Assembly (NCBI GenBank): GCA_026874595.1 | Contig: CM049309.1 | Span: forward strand, 9,513,076-9,577,075 | DNA from: Sipunculus nudus | Lineage: Eukaryota > Annelida > Sipuncula > Golfingiida > Sipunculidae | Direction of reading: 5' to 3' | Length of the DNA: 64,000 nucleotides | Shown: piece after piece, positions 1 through 10,937 of the stretch | How the letters are laid out: the number at the start of each line of letters is the position of its first letter | Position numbering within the stretch: the stretch's first letter is position 1 | Translations under genes and position numbers: made by a program | Notes under the pieces: model-generated | The model's input: only the letters and a program-made list of their open reading frames with translations | What the model was told of the DNA's origin: nothing | Database searches by the model: none

Positions 1-95
1 GTGCCTGGCACTAGCTATCAGTCTGACAATATTAAAAAGCCATACACATTCAAATATAGGTTACGAGGGTCTATTTATTAGCAAACTATTCTACA
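1..95 (-). repeat. 3' LTR of the Ty3/gypsy element (partial)
   Basis: Nearly identical to 8931-9025. In element orientation the LTR begins TGTAGAATAG at 95 and runs leftwards out of the window. Confidence 0.92.
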
Positions 96-111
96 TCCGC
101 CCCCACCTTTA
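96..111 (-). promoter_or_regulatory. Polypurine tract of the LTR retrotransposon
   Basis: On the minus strand this purine-rich run (AAAGGTGGGGGCGGA) ends directly at the TGTA start of the 3' LTR. That is where the plus-strand DNA synthesis primer sits in LTR elements. Confidence 0.75.
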
Positions 112-843
112 GTTTGGCCCGTCCCGGCAAACTAAAAACAATCTTTTCGCAAAGCTCTTCGATACAGATTATCGAGATTATCGCCTAAACATCACAAGTC
201 TTACGGTATAGAACCTTCCTATCTGGTTAACATACACATAATAAAATATTAAATGAACGATGAAACAACCTCTGTATCATTTACAGTACAGCGTCTCGCA
301 GACTTTCATTCTACGGTACTCCAAAAACAGTTTTCAAATCCAAAAATTCGATGTAAGAGACTGAACTCTCCACAACTACACAATATGCTACGTGAGAATA
401 AGATACTGTCACTAACCCTTGATCTCCAATCATCATAACCACAGTACCATCATGTGTGTTTAAGATCTGTTACCAGTGCAATAAAATCTTGCAAAGTACA
501 AACACTAACACACAGTGTAAGCATGTGCGAACAAGTGAATATAACCATAATCCTAGGAAGATCAAACACCAACCAGTTGTAGTAATCATTACTGGCATCA
601 ACATTTACAAGAGATCCAGAAGGGTCACACCCTGTGCAGATACAATAATATATAAGTAGGACAATCCTCACTGAAATAGCTATCAGTCCAGGCAATGTGA
701 TACAACAACCACATCATATTATCTCCTACTCTACCAGAATTCGTATTTAACAGTACATATTTAAACATCAAAGCAAATTCTTAAGCACTCTAAGCACAGT
801 ACTCATGTTTCAAACAGTGATAAAAAATACATAACATGATTAT
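112..843 (-). other. Non-coding 3' region of the LTR element
   Basis: About 730 bases separate the end of pol from the polypurine tract. The only minus-strand reading frame of note is an 81-codon hydrophobic stretch at 450-695. I see no envelope signature, so I treat the region as untranslated. Confidence 0.5.
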
Positions 844-1305
844 TTATTCAGTTGAACTACACTCATGATAAACAGACCTTGGTTCCCTATACAAATTACG
901 GTGTTTCCCAGCTGTACTTCTAGTACTCTTTCGTCTCACATATTCTGCAGTAGTTTGACTATGTTCTTCAGAAGAACTTGAAAAATCATCTGGCAACTGT
1001 CCATCACTATCTGTCTCACTCTGACAGTGAGGCTGTCGAGTTACAATAATCATCCTTGACTCTGACTCAGAATCTGACTCTGTACTCGCTACATCAGACT
1101 CGGGTTTTAAGATTCTCTTAGGCCTACGCCTTCTATGGTCAAGTGTCCTATCTACTTGCATCGGACAAGGACGAATCTCAGTTCTGTTAACCCATCTAGT
1201 AACACCAAATCCATGAACCGGTTCGATAAGATATATATTCTTATCTGTTGATTTCTGAACCACTTTATATAGTTCTGGTCGATAGGCATCCTGGATTTTC
1301 CTACG

Positions 1306-1308
1306 TCA
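1306..1308 (-). other. In-frame premature stop (TGA) in the integrase C-terminal region
   Basis: Reading frame and integrase-like sequence continue on both sides of this TGA in the same frame (1309-1815 and 844-1305). It looks like a point nonsense change. Confidence 0.8.
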
Positions 1309-1761
1309 AGGAACATGATTTTTCACATACACTTGGGTACCTAGCTCTAATGGCTTTCCTTTTGCGTTTCTATCATGGTACCTCTTTCTCTTTTCTGCTG
1401 ACATTTGCAGTCTCTTTTGAACGGCAGTGTAAGTTTCTTGCAACTTAGCTTGATGAGTGGCTATCCACTCATGTAGACTGTAGTTCTCAGATTCTTCGAG
1501 AACTATGAGTGGCATTATCCTTGGCTCTCTTCCAAAAATTACATAGAACGGCGAATATCCAGTTGCACTATGCGGAGTGGTATTGTAGAAATAAGTGACT
1601 TCCTCCAGATAATCTGGCCATTTTCGCTTCTTTTCAGATGGTAGTGCTTTCAAGAGTTCGTGAAGTGTGCGATTATATCTCTCGCACTGACCATTGCCTT
1701 GTGGTCTGTATGCTGTTGTTTTCGACTTCTTTACACCGTAGAGTCGACATAGATCCTTTAT

Positions 1762-1770
1762 GATGTCCCT
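1762..1770 (-). other. Frameshift inside the integrase core
   Basis: The second catalytic Asp region reads in the long pol frame, but homology continues one frame over. The integrase catalytic residues are split between the two frames. The change is a net +1 or -2. Confidence 0.85.
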
Positions 1771-4700
1771 CAAAATCCCTGCCTTGGTCTGAGTGCAGAC
1801 GCAAAGGCGGACCAAACCTTCGGAACCAATGCGACACTAACAACCGTGCAACAGTGACAGCCTTCTGGTCAGGGGCTGGCACCGCAAGTGTATACTTGGA
1901 AAATACATCTGTTATAACAAGGATATTTTCACATCCACTCGAAGATTTGTCCATAAGTGTAAAGTCTACTGCGACTACTTCAAACAGTTTTGATGCGGAA
2001 AGGGTTCCTAAAGGTGACTTCACCTTTTCCAGCTTTGACAAATTGCATCTTTCACATACTTTTATCCATTCCTCCATGTCACGCAACATACGAGGCCAAT
2101 AGCATCTTGGACGTAATATCAACATGGCTCTGTCAAGCGCTTGGTGTCCATGATCATTGTGCACCGATCTCAAGGCTCCACATCGCAACTCGGTGGGTAG
2201 TACCACCTGGTTTAGTACTCCTAACTTCGGATCATTGACTCTCCTATACAACAGACCATTTGTCAATGTCATCTTGTCCCACTGACGAATAAGCAACTGC
2301 ACTTCCCGCGATTCCTTCTTACGCTGCACCCCATTCAGTTTCTGTCCTCTCTCAAAAATGTCGATGAACCTTCTTATACTCATATCATCTCGTTGTAGGG
2401 TTTTCATCTTATCGGGAGTCATGCAGGGTAAGTTTGTACAACTTGCATCAGCCATACAATTTTCAGCTTCAGTGGTGACAACAGCTTCATACAAAGCCAC
2501 TTGTAATTCTGATGGGAATGCTGAACCATCGAGAACAGAGTTACACTGGTCTCGTACCTCCTCTGGGGTGATGTCCCATGGTCTTGCTTCTTGGCGCAAC
2601 AACACATCAGCATTTCCATTCTTGCGACCCGGTTTGTAAACAATCTTGATGTCATAGTTGGCCAATTCTGACGCCCACTTTTGCTCTAATGCTGGAAGCT
2701 TACTCTTGGTAAAAAGGTATGTCAACGGATTATTGTCTGTATACACAATGCATGGTCCATAGCACAAATAATCCTTGAACTGTTGGGTCACTGCCCATCG
2801 CATTGCGAGCAACTCCAGTTTCTTGGAGCTGTATCCAACTGGATTCTTCTCGGTTTTCCTAAGACTACGGCTAGCATAGCTAATCACTTTCTTGGTGCCA
2901 TTTTGTTCTTGACTGAGAATTGCGCCAAGTCCCTGTCTGGAAGCATCAATCTCTAGGATAAATGGCCTGCTGAAATCAGGAAATGCTAAGACTTCCGAAC
3001 TCACTAGCTTCTCTTTCAGCGTACGGAATGCTTCCCTATGATCTTCGTTCCAATCATTTACAAGGTCAATATTAAGATACTTGGTCTTCTTTCTCTTGCC
3101 AGTTTTGTCTCCGACCAAGCTATGCAATGGTGCGGCGATGGAGGCATATCCAGGAACAAATTGCCTGTAATAAGACGTAAACCCTAAAAATCGCCTAAGT
3201 TCCTTGACCGTTGTTGGCTCTTGCCAATCAGCAACAGCTGATAACTTTGCAGGGTCAGTACTCACACCACAACTTGACACGACATGTCCCAAGAATTTGG
3301 TCTCAGTTTTAAAAAAATTACACTTGTCTGCCTTAACTCGTAGATTGTACTGGGACAACCGTTGAAAGACTCTATCAAGTCTTGACAAGTGTTCTTCGAC
3401 CCCATCGGAATAGACAATGATGTCGTCCAAATAAACAAGTATCGACGTGTAAATCTCATCTCTGAACACCTGACTGACCAGCCTAGAAAATGTGGCTGGT
3501 GCGTTCGTGAGCCCAAATGGCATTCGAATATATTCAAACAATCCCATTGGGGATGTGAAAGCTGTTTTTTCACGATCCTCAGGTTCGACCTCAACTTGGT
3601 TATATGCAGATACTAAGTCCATAGTACTGAAAATGGTCGATCCTCTTAGTGCTTCTAGCGACTCTTGTATCCTCGGGAGTGGGAACTGATCACGCTTTAT
3701 TTTCTGATTAAGTTTCCTATAGTCGACACACATCCTGATGTTTCCATTACGCTTGCGTACAATAACAATAGGACTTGCATAATTTGAGTTGCTTTCTTTA
3801 ATTACACCACTAGCTAGCAAATTTTCTAAGTGCTTCTTTACCTCATTCCATTGGTGAGGAGGCAACCTACGAAAAGGCTGCACAATTGGCTCATTGTCAC
3901 ATGTTCTAATCTTGTGCTTTATAGCAGAGGTGCAACCAAGCGGTTCGTCTTCCTTCATGAATACCTTTGCATGACGTCTAAACAATTCCTGGGCCTTAAC
4001 AAGTTCCTCAGGGGATCCAGGAAAATTATCCGCGGTTATCTTTGGAAGATAATCTCCAGAAACAGTGCATTCTTGGTTAGGCTCATGCTCAGCTTGAGCT
4101 ACAAATATATAATTACAACGAATGTCCACATCTATTTTTGGTTCAACTGGGTTGGCATCCATAACAAGTCCAAGCCTAGTCCCCCTTCTTATAGTAACAT
4201 CATGAAGGTTTGTATTGACAACGGGGATGGTTACAGGGCCGTCCCTTTCAGAAATCCAAACAGGTAACACCTGAATTCCCTGTACCCCTTGATCCTTTAA
4301 TGGTTCTATGACAACAGAACCCCCCTTAGGACAGGTCACCTGAACACTCGAAACAGATGACGCCGGCAGAATGTGATTGGCTCCTCCAGCCAACCTTGCA
4401 AAACAGGAGTTCGATTCTGCTGTTCCTTTAAATAACGACAAAAACTTTGGGATCCTTCCGAGTACATTAGTTCCTATTATCCCAGGCAAGTTCTTACGAC
4501 TTTCCTCAGTCTCCTTGGTATCTTTCATGATAAACACTCCTATATCTCTCACAAGGGTGTCTTCCACCTGTATGTTCAGCACTGCAACTCCAACGTATGG
4601 AATATCGAGTCTGTTTGCTCCTCGAATTGGGAACCAATGTCCTGTTTGAAATCCAACTCCACTCGGGGCTAGGAATGTATTAAAAGCAGACTCGTTGATG

Positions 4701-4863
4701 GTTGTCACCATTGACCCGCAGTCAATTAAACACGCTATGTCTACATTATTGAATTTGGCTATAGTTGTCGGACGACTGCCAACACTTCTGCTAAGAATAC
4801 TTGGTTATAATGTCGAGCCTTCTAGCCATGACCCCACTGTTCGGCTCGTAGAAGTGGGGGTTA

Positions 4864-6018
4864 CTAGTTTAAAGATAAATTTGGCCCCTGGGGACCACCA
4901 GGGGTGTTCCCAAGCAACTGTCCTGGTCCTAGCTGTGGCTGTACTGGCGGAGGTCGCATGCTAGTCGTTGCATACACAGGAGGCTGCCATGGTGGAGCAC
5001 AATATGCCTGGGGCACAAACTGAAGGGCCTGATCAGTGTTTGGCCGGTTATCCTTTGGCCCCTTCCTCTGAGTGGCTTTCCATTTAAAACACTGTCTCTT
5101 CCAGTGCCCTAATTTCCCACAAAAATGACATGCATCGCCTTTTCTTGCTTCAGCCGTCTGGGGTTTCCCCTTCGAAAGAGCCGCCAGCATTTCCTGTTGG
5201 TTAGATATTTGTTCTTGTTGAGCAGCGATCTGCTTTTGTTGGTTGAGTTGAAGCTCTAGCATCTTATCAATCTTACTTTGCAACCCACCTATGTCGATCA
5301 CTTGCTCTTCAACACAAGTCTCTACTGGGTCGGAAGGCAACACAGGTTCGCCAGACTCGATGGAATGACAGGAGACCTTCTTTGTCTTATTTGCCTTATC
5401 TTCTTCTGCGTAACGTACGGCTTCTTCCCGGATATCACGAAACTTCAAGTCTCTGTTCCTTATAATCTCTGCCCTAAGATGATCTCTAAGATGCCTGTCC
5501 CGCACTCTCTGTACAAATCTATCTCGCACGAAAGAGTCTTTATTGGTAATACAATTACTGTCCAAACTAAGTGCGCGCTCTGCTAATCTCATTAGTGCAA
5601 AGCTGTACTCTCGCAGCGTTTCCCTCTCTCCCTGCTGCCTAGCGTAACATAAATCTAGCACATCGGCTGCAGTTATCTGTTCGCCAAATGCATTGGCTAA
5701 AACATCATATATTCTAGAGGAAGTAACATCATCCTCCTTCAAGTCAAACTTTACCTCATCCTCGGCATCATTCTCTAAATGTGAGAGGATAAAGTCAACT
5801 GCATTCCTCTCACTAAGTGACTGGAGACTAACCTGGCGTTGGCAGTCGGCAATCCATTTCTTTAAATCTCTGGGATCGCCACTGTACTTCCTCAGTTTTT
5901 GTGAAGTTTGTACAGTCTTAACAATATGTTTAGCTTTGAGCTCATCTTCTAAAGCTAGGTTTTTAGTTTGCAAATCTGCTAACTGTTGCTGAAGCTCTTG
6001 GATTTGTGCCTCGGCCAT
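4864..6018 (-). CDS. gag: Gag polyprotein of the Ty3/gypsy element
   Basis: This 384-residue protein would form the retrotransposon particle and bind its RNA. It starts at an ATG followed by a Gln/Leu-rich segment (roughly residues 4-30) that looks like a coiled coil. A helical capsid-like region with many charged residues follows. One CCHC zinc knuckle, CHFCGKLGHWKRQC (C-x2-C-x4-H-x4-C), lies near residue 300, followed by a Pro/Gln-rich tail. It ends with tandem stops (TAG TAA). Pol follows in a different frame after a roughly 60-base gap rather than by overlap, so ordinary overlap frameshifting is not apparent. The frame is intact. Confidence 0.92.
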   Translation of the reverse strand: MAEAQIQELQQQLADLQTKNLALEDELKAKHIVKTVQTSQKLRKYSGDPRDLKKWIADCQRQVSLQSLSERNAVDFILSHLENDAEDEVKFDLKEDDVTSSRIYDVLANAFGEQITAADVLDLCYARQQGERETLREYSFALMRLAERALSLDSNCITNKDSFVRDRFVQRVRDRHLRDHLRAEIIRNRDLKFRDIREEAVRYAEEDKANKTKKVSCHSIESGEPVLPSDPVETCVEEQVIDIGGLQSKIDKMLELQLNQQKQIAAQQEQISNQQEMLAALSKGKPQTAEARKGDACHFCGKLGHWKRQCFKWKATQRKGPKDNRPNTDQALQFVPQAYCAPPWQPPVYATTSMRPPPVQPQLGPGQLLGNTPGGPQGPNLSLN

Positions 6019-8565
6019 CTTAATCCAGTAATAATTGCTGTACCGATTAACAAAATATGTCTAAGCCTTTACATGAAAATCATAAATCCACATTAACTTT
6101 AAATTGTCATGAAATAACACAGGGAATGCAGTAGTGTCAACCCAATGAGGTACATATTTCACCAAATAAAAAACATTAGCATACATCAGCGACATATCAC
6201 ATAAACATGCAAGTATGACTCACCTTCTTCATAAATGCAATAACTACACAGTACTCTATTCAACAACTTCCCTAAATAACAGGTACATCACCATGTGCAG
6301 AACTAGTCAGAAAAGTATGCAATATACACCTTGTGATACAAAGTACCTGGACAAATCTTGTGTAGTACAAGCTTACATGTACAACAACAATAATGGTTCA
6401 TATACTTTTAATACTCACCGAATAAGTGTTGACAACAACAGTCTTCCAGACTCTTTTTTAAAGCAACATTACATTATTGTATCAAGAAATGATAATCTGT
6501 CTGTCTGTCTCTCTGCAACACTGAGTCAACCTCTTACCTCTGACTTGATATCCTTTTAGTTCCAAACATGGCCACTAGGTTTCAGCACTACCTTCAGGCA
6601 CACCAATAAAAAAAATAGTGACACCAAAAAAAATATGACGCCCCAAAAAACTCTAAATTCAGTAATAATCTCAAGAAACAAAGTCGCTAGAGGTAAGTGT
6701 ACCACTACTGTTCTGCATATAGGTCAAACAGGCCTTTAAATGTTCAGAATCTGTCTATGCAACAAACACAAAAAAACAACTTTATCAGAGGATAAAAACC
6801 AACTGTAACACATGGGCAAATACAATTCCAACACGTGGCATAATATGATTCAAATACATCATCCACTACAAGGTTTATCATTCATTACAAGTATGTGCAA
6901 CCTCACCTGTGAGAACCATCTCTCCTATGAACAAGACAAGAACTAGGTACATCCACAGACTGAACTGTGCATCTCAAAACAGTCCTGATGAAACATAACC
7001 TTGATGTACCACTAAAATTCAGCACAGAAATATATCTTCACAATAAGAAAGAACCCCATAATTCTATATTACTTCATGATAAAACATGCATCTCATGCCT
7101 AAATCAAACAAAATCTAAAGATATCCGTGTTTAACAAGAAGTCAACTTCTTTGTCTCTGGCTCCAAGCCTATTAATACCGAAATGACACACTAGGTGGCA
7201 GCACAGGTCGACCAACCTTTGACCTAACAGTATGGAATCATGAGAACCCAAAGTAAAAATATACACATACCATCAGGTGTCTTCAATAATTCTGCAACAT
7301 TATATAACATGAGACAATATGGTAAATATCTGTATTAACTGGCTGCTGTTATACTCGCTTATTACAGGGCATGAACAAAGTATCTTGGGCATGAACAAAG
7401 TATCTTGGGTATGAAAATGAAACAAATAGGTCAATATCATGTTTCATCATAACCTGTATAATAATCACCTGTGTAATGCAGCACTCATACAACCAGTTTT
7501 TGAGCAACCTCAAGCCATCAATATAGCACATGCAAAACTTCAATATATGACTGTAACTGCTGTAATACAGTACTTACCAGCAACTTGCACTCTTCAACTT
7601 TTAAGTAAAATATATTCTTGGTGACAAACAGTAAAATTCAAAATTTCCATCAACCTATTGACAAAAAAATACATAGTGACACCTATACATGCAAGTATGT
7701 AACAACAATGTACACTTTGTTCAATGTCACATTAAATTCCATGTCTTGTGAACACATCAGTAAAATTAAATGACTGTTCGCATGTGTTGCACTTACAACC
7801 GTGCATAATGCATCAAACCATGGAATTATATCACCTTGGCACTCGCCACTCTATATTTTTATATAGCATTCAAAATACAACCAACAAAATTCAAATTGTG
7901 ACGTATCAACCCTTGTGTATGCTTAGCATACAAGTAGCAAACATGCTATGATATGCAAACAAATAACTTTAATCTAATGGTCACTACAGCTGTGATTGCA
8001 TCAGCAGCTCCTGAAACCTGTGAAAACATATCCGGACCCAACCGTGCAACATCTGTCAATATAGCACAACATTCACAAAATATAATAAGGATGTGTGATG
8101 CAACATCTATGATCACAACAAACACAGTAAATGTCCATCAAGACAGTCCTTCTCTCTCAACAGAGCAATATCATCCACAGCTTACAAGTGATGCTGACAC
8201 CAGTCCATTTCCTGGCATGTTTGTATGATCATGCATACAAACTTGTAAAGCACACAATGTCAAGGGTATAAATGTAGTATATATTTGTGAGTCACTCTTG
8301 GACTGTCCCCATAAATGAATAGACTCTCCATGGGTACATACATATTATATTGTCCATTATGCGAGGAAACATCAACCATCAAGTATCTGTAGTTCACACG
8401 GGAATCCTCATAGCCATATATATGGTCCAACAGCAAGGTCCACATCGAGGTCACAGATCAGGGAACGCCACATCAGAGAACACCACATCACCAACTGCAT
8501 CCGGCGTGAACAAGCTCCTAACCAGCCACCCTATTAATTTTATTACAGTTCATGAAAAGCAGCCA
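6019..8565 (-). other. Long 5' leader of the LTR element
   Basis: About 2.55 kb lies between the primer-binding site and the gag start, without convincing coding capacity on either strand. The small frames in it (for example 7953-8228, plus strand) resemble no family I know. This is much longer than the leader of most Ty3/gypsy elements. It may hold an insertion or packaging and translation signals. Confidence 0.55.
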
Positions 8566-8583
8566 ATCCCACCGCTGCCACCA
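8566..8583 (-). promoter_or_regulatory. Putative tRNA primer-binding site
   Basis: The minus strand reads TGGTGGCAGCGGTGGGAT two bases inside the LTR. It begins with the TGG expected as the complement of a tRNA CCA end. I do not assign the tRNA. Confidence 0.75.
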
Positions 8584-8585
8584 GC

Positions 8586-9025
8586 TGTAACCGGTCTCGG
8601 TTAAGTATAAACAATTCAAGGCTGCACATTGGTAGACGTTTATTCCAATGTTGTTCATGAAAGTATCAGCAAGGCAGAGCCTCTGCTTACACAGCACACA
8701 AGCTTATGGTACACGATGAGCAAGTATTAGGAACTAAGAATAATGTAACTTAGGGTAAGGGTTAGGTTTAGGGTGGCTGGTTACTCCCAGAGGGAACGTT
8801 CAGCATCTGGCATCCTCAGATGAGATGCTAAAATGCTCCTGCGCAGCTCTATCACACAGCTTTTACGAACATGGCTTCCAAAAGAACGCTGGTTTCCGCC
8901 CTGCGCTAATGAGTGTGCGCAGTCGTACAAGTGACTGGCACAAGCTATCAGTCTGACAATATTAAAAAGCCATACACATTCAAATATAGGTTACGAGGGT
9001 CTATTTATTAGCAAACTATTCTACA
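8586..9025 (-). repeat. 5' LTR of the Ty3/gypsy element
   Basis: 440 bases bounded by TGTA and TACA (the plus strand starts TGTAACCGG and ends TATTCTACA). Its right 95 bases recur at 1-95. It contains a short telomere-like run of TTAGGG variants near 8750-8775 and is the expected promoter for the element. Confidence 0.9.
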
Positions 9026-9340
9026 TTTGAACACCCCAGAAATAATGCAAAATACACAAAAATTGCCAGATTCCTCATTAAAGGCTGGTTGGATTGTTAT
9101 CAAATTTGTTGTTTTTTATGGGTCTTGATGAACTTAAGCTAATATGCATGAACAATGATGCCACCTATCTTAATTAGTTGTCTGTGCAAGGACATATTAT
9201 CAACAGGTCAGTCGGCTGGGCATCATGACCCATGGGTCACTTGTTTTATGTACCATGTTGTTATTTGCTTTTGTTTACAGGCATAATCAGTAAATTTATG
9301 AAATGAATTTGTTCATAATATGTATGTCTTGATTATTGTT
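9026..9340. other. Gene-free flank with a decayed interspersed repeat
   Basis: No coding signal. A segment ending near 9240 contains the palindrome ACCCATGGGT followed by CACTTGTTTT. It resembles the end of another repeat near 35950-35985, so it is probably a decayed non-autonomous element. Confidence 0.4.
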
Positions 9341-10937
9341 TCCCAAGAAAAAGTCGGGATACTATAGTTTAAGCATGGTCCTTACCAAACTTGACATGTG
9401 CATATAATAATATTGGTGAGAGGATGAAGCCTATTTAAAATGGGGTCATGACCTTTATTAGATTGACCTTGACTAGATCTATTTTGGGGGAAAATCACAC
9501 AAATTCTTAAATATCTCAAAAAGTCTTTCCTGGATTGATCCAAAAATCAACTTGACCAATATCTTGAATAGTATTGTCATGTACTGGAAACTGGTGGCGC
9601 CACCTGTTATTCTTTTACTTGTTTTTGTGCCATTTAATACCTCCATCATTACCACTTAACAGTACTGTGAGCATTAAAAGTAAAAAACTAATGGATTTCT
9701 TTCATATTTTGCATATACATAGACATGGGTTAGAGGATAATGTATATACATTACCTTTCCTATGAGTGGCCTTGACCTTGATTATTGCCATATGTGGTGA
9801 AAATCAAACAAAATCATTAATATCTAAATAAGGGATGCATGGATTAGTCCACAAATCAACTTGACCGAAGGTCTTGGATAGTATTGTCATGTACCAAAAA
9901 CTGGTGGTGCCACCTGTTATTCTTTTACTTGTTTTTGTGCCTTTTAATACCCCATCATTGCCACTTTACAGTACGGTGAGCATTATAAGTAAACTAGAAT
10001 ATCAGCAGAAGCTGACAAAAGCCCTCAGCTAAAAGAACAGAGTTTAAAGGTGGTAACAGTATCAAGTACTAAATATCTGTTCTCAAATGGATGTATATCT
10101 ATACATGTCTCAGTTATAAATTTAAAATGGAGAAGTATGTACCATGATTCATAACAATCCACCAAATACTTCCTGAAAAATAAGCTTCTAAGTTTTATTC
10201 TATTATAAGCTCTGTGACCTTGAAAAGTAGGTCAAGGTCACCCATCTTTGAACTTGACCAAGATTTTGTCCATATACATCTTCACCAAAGAAATAAAATT
10301 CCTATTGTGAATCCTTTTAGAGATATCCCGCTCACAAGGCCAAAGTTGAAAAATCCAAGAAAAAATCAGAAATTGTAGGTGGCGCCGCCAAACTTGTGTA
10401 GCAGGTACAGACTATCAGTCCCAATAACCATAGTAAGTTTTGTGAAAATCCTTCAAATGGTTCCTGAGTAATAAGCATCTAAGTGTTTTCTATAATCAGC
10501 TCTAAAATGTAGAAAAAATAGGTCAAGGTCACCCATCTTCAAACTTGACCAAGATTTTGTTGATTTACATCTTTACCGAGGAAATAAAATTCTGACGGTG
10601 AATCCTTTCAAGATATCCTGCTCACAAGGTAAAAGTTGACGGACACCGGATGGACGGACAGCTTGGGTGACGACTATAGCCCATCAGCCCAAGGGCTGAG
10701 GGCTAAAAACTAATGGACAGCTTTCTTTCATATTTTGCATATACATAGACATGGGTTAGGGATGATGTATATTGAAATTGGGGTCATGACCTTTTCTCCG
10801 AGAGTGACCTTTTCCATGGGAGTGGTCTGATATTAATTGCTGCTGAAGATTGGGGGGCCTTTTCTTAAAGGGGAGGGGGGGGGGGGGGTGGATTGTCTGG
10901 GGATAATATGGCACCCGCGGTGCCAAGAAATATCTAG
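9341..10937 (+). mobile_element. Non-autonomous Helitron, family 2, copy 1
   Basis: The 5' end begins TCCCAAGAAAAAGTCGGGAT. The 3' end has a perfect 7-bp stem hairpin TGGCACC-CGC-GGTGCCA (10909-10925), then AGAAATAT and CTAG, with host T next. An inverted copy of the 5' terminus lies just upstream of the hairpin (GTCTGGGGATA), so the inverted repeats are asymmetric. The body is non-coding, with repeated segments of the form AAAATCACACAAA...TTAATATCT...GGTGGCGCCACCTGTTATTC. A second Helitron is inserted at 9994. The copy at 58393-60001 helps define the ends. Confidence 0.75.
9994..10705 (-). mobile_element. Non-autonomous Helitron, family 3, nested in family 2
   Basis: It interrupts the family 2 sequence: the uninterrupted version is seen at about 59440-59465. 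On the minus strand it ends with hairpin TCAGC-TTCT-GCTGA, then TATT and CTAG before host T. Its other end starts TAGCCCTCAGCCC, and an inverted copy of AGCCCTCAGC lies upstream of the hairpin. Two diverged internal units of about 300 bp carry AGGTCAAGGTCACCCATC. No coding capacity. The 5' edge is uncertain by a few bases. Confidence 0.65.

Larger units (their letters stand above)
844..4804 (-). pseudogene. pol: Ty3/gypsy pol polyprotein (PR-RT-RH-IN), disrupted
   Basis: The frame is open from 4804, just after a TAA, with its first ATG at 4711, inside the protease. In order it shows: aspartic protease active-site motif as D-C-G-S at about 4712-4723 (the usual motif is D-S/T-G); reverse transcriptase with YLDD at 3422-3433; RNase H; integrase with an N-terminal zinc-binding H/H/C-x2-C pattern; and catalytic D residues up to HSDQGRDFE near 1770-1790. 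A net one-base shift lies at about 1762-1770. The third catalytic residue (E of QCERYNRT, near 1681) and the rest of the integrase continue in another frame at 1306-1815. A TGA at 1306-1308 then interrupts that frame, and a basic, Ser/Asp-rich tail runs to 844. The integrase triad is therefore split and the copy is defective. Confidence 0.9.
1..9025 (-). mobile_element. Ty3/gypsy-type LTR retrotransposon, 3' LTR cut by window edge
   Basis: The element reads on the minus strand in the order 5' LTR (8586-9025), primer-binding site, long leader, gag, pol (protease, RT, RNase H, integrase), polypurine tract, 3' LTR (only its first 95 bases are in the window). The protease-RT-RNaseH-integrase order is that of Ty3/gypsy (Metaviridae). 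The visible 95 bases of the 3' LTR match the 5' LTR except for about two substitutions near the window edge, so the insertion is fairly young. Pol nevertheless carries a frameshift and an in-frame stop, so this copy should not be autonomous. The target-site duplication cannot be checked because the distal end is outside the window. Confidence 0.93.

Noticed and set aside
450-695. 81-codon hydrophobic minus-strand frame between pol and the 3' LTR, considered as an envelope remnant
   Set aside because: Too short and without glycoprotein, cleavage-site or fusion features. AT-rich DNA easily gives hydrophobic short frames.
7953-8228. 91-codon plus-strand frame in the LTR element leader
   Set aside because: Antisense to the element, no known family, Ser/Thr-rich composition typical of chance frames.
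8750-8775. Interstitial telomeric repeat (TTAGGG-like)
   Set aside because: Only a few imperfect units inside the retrotransposon LTR; no array.
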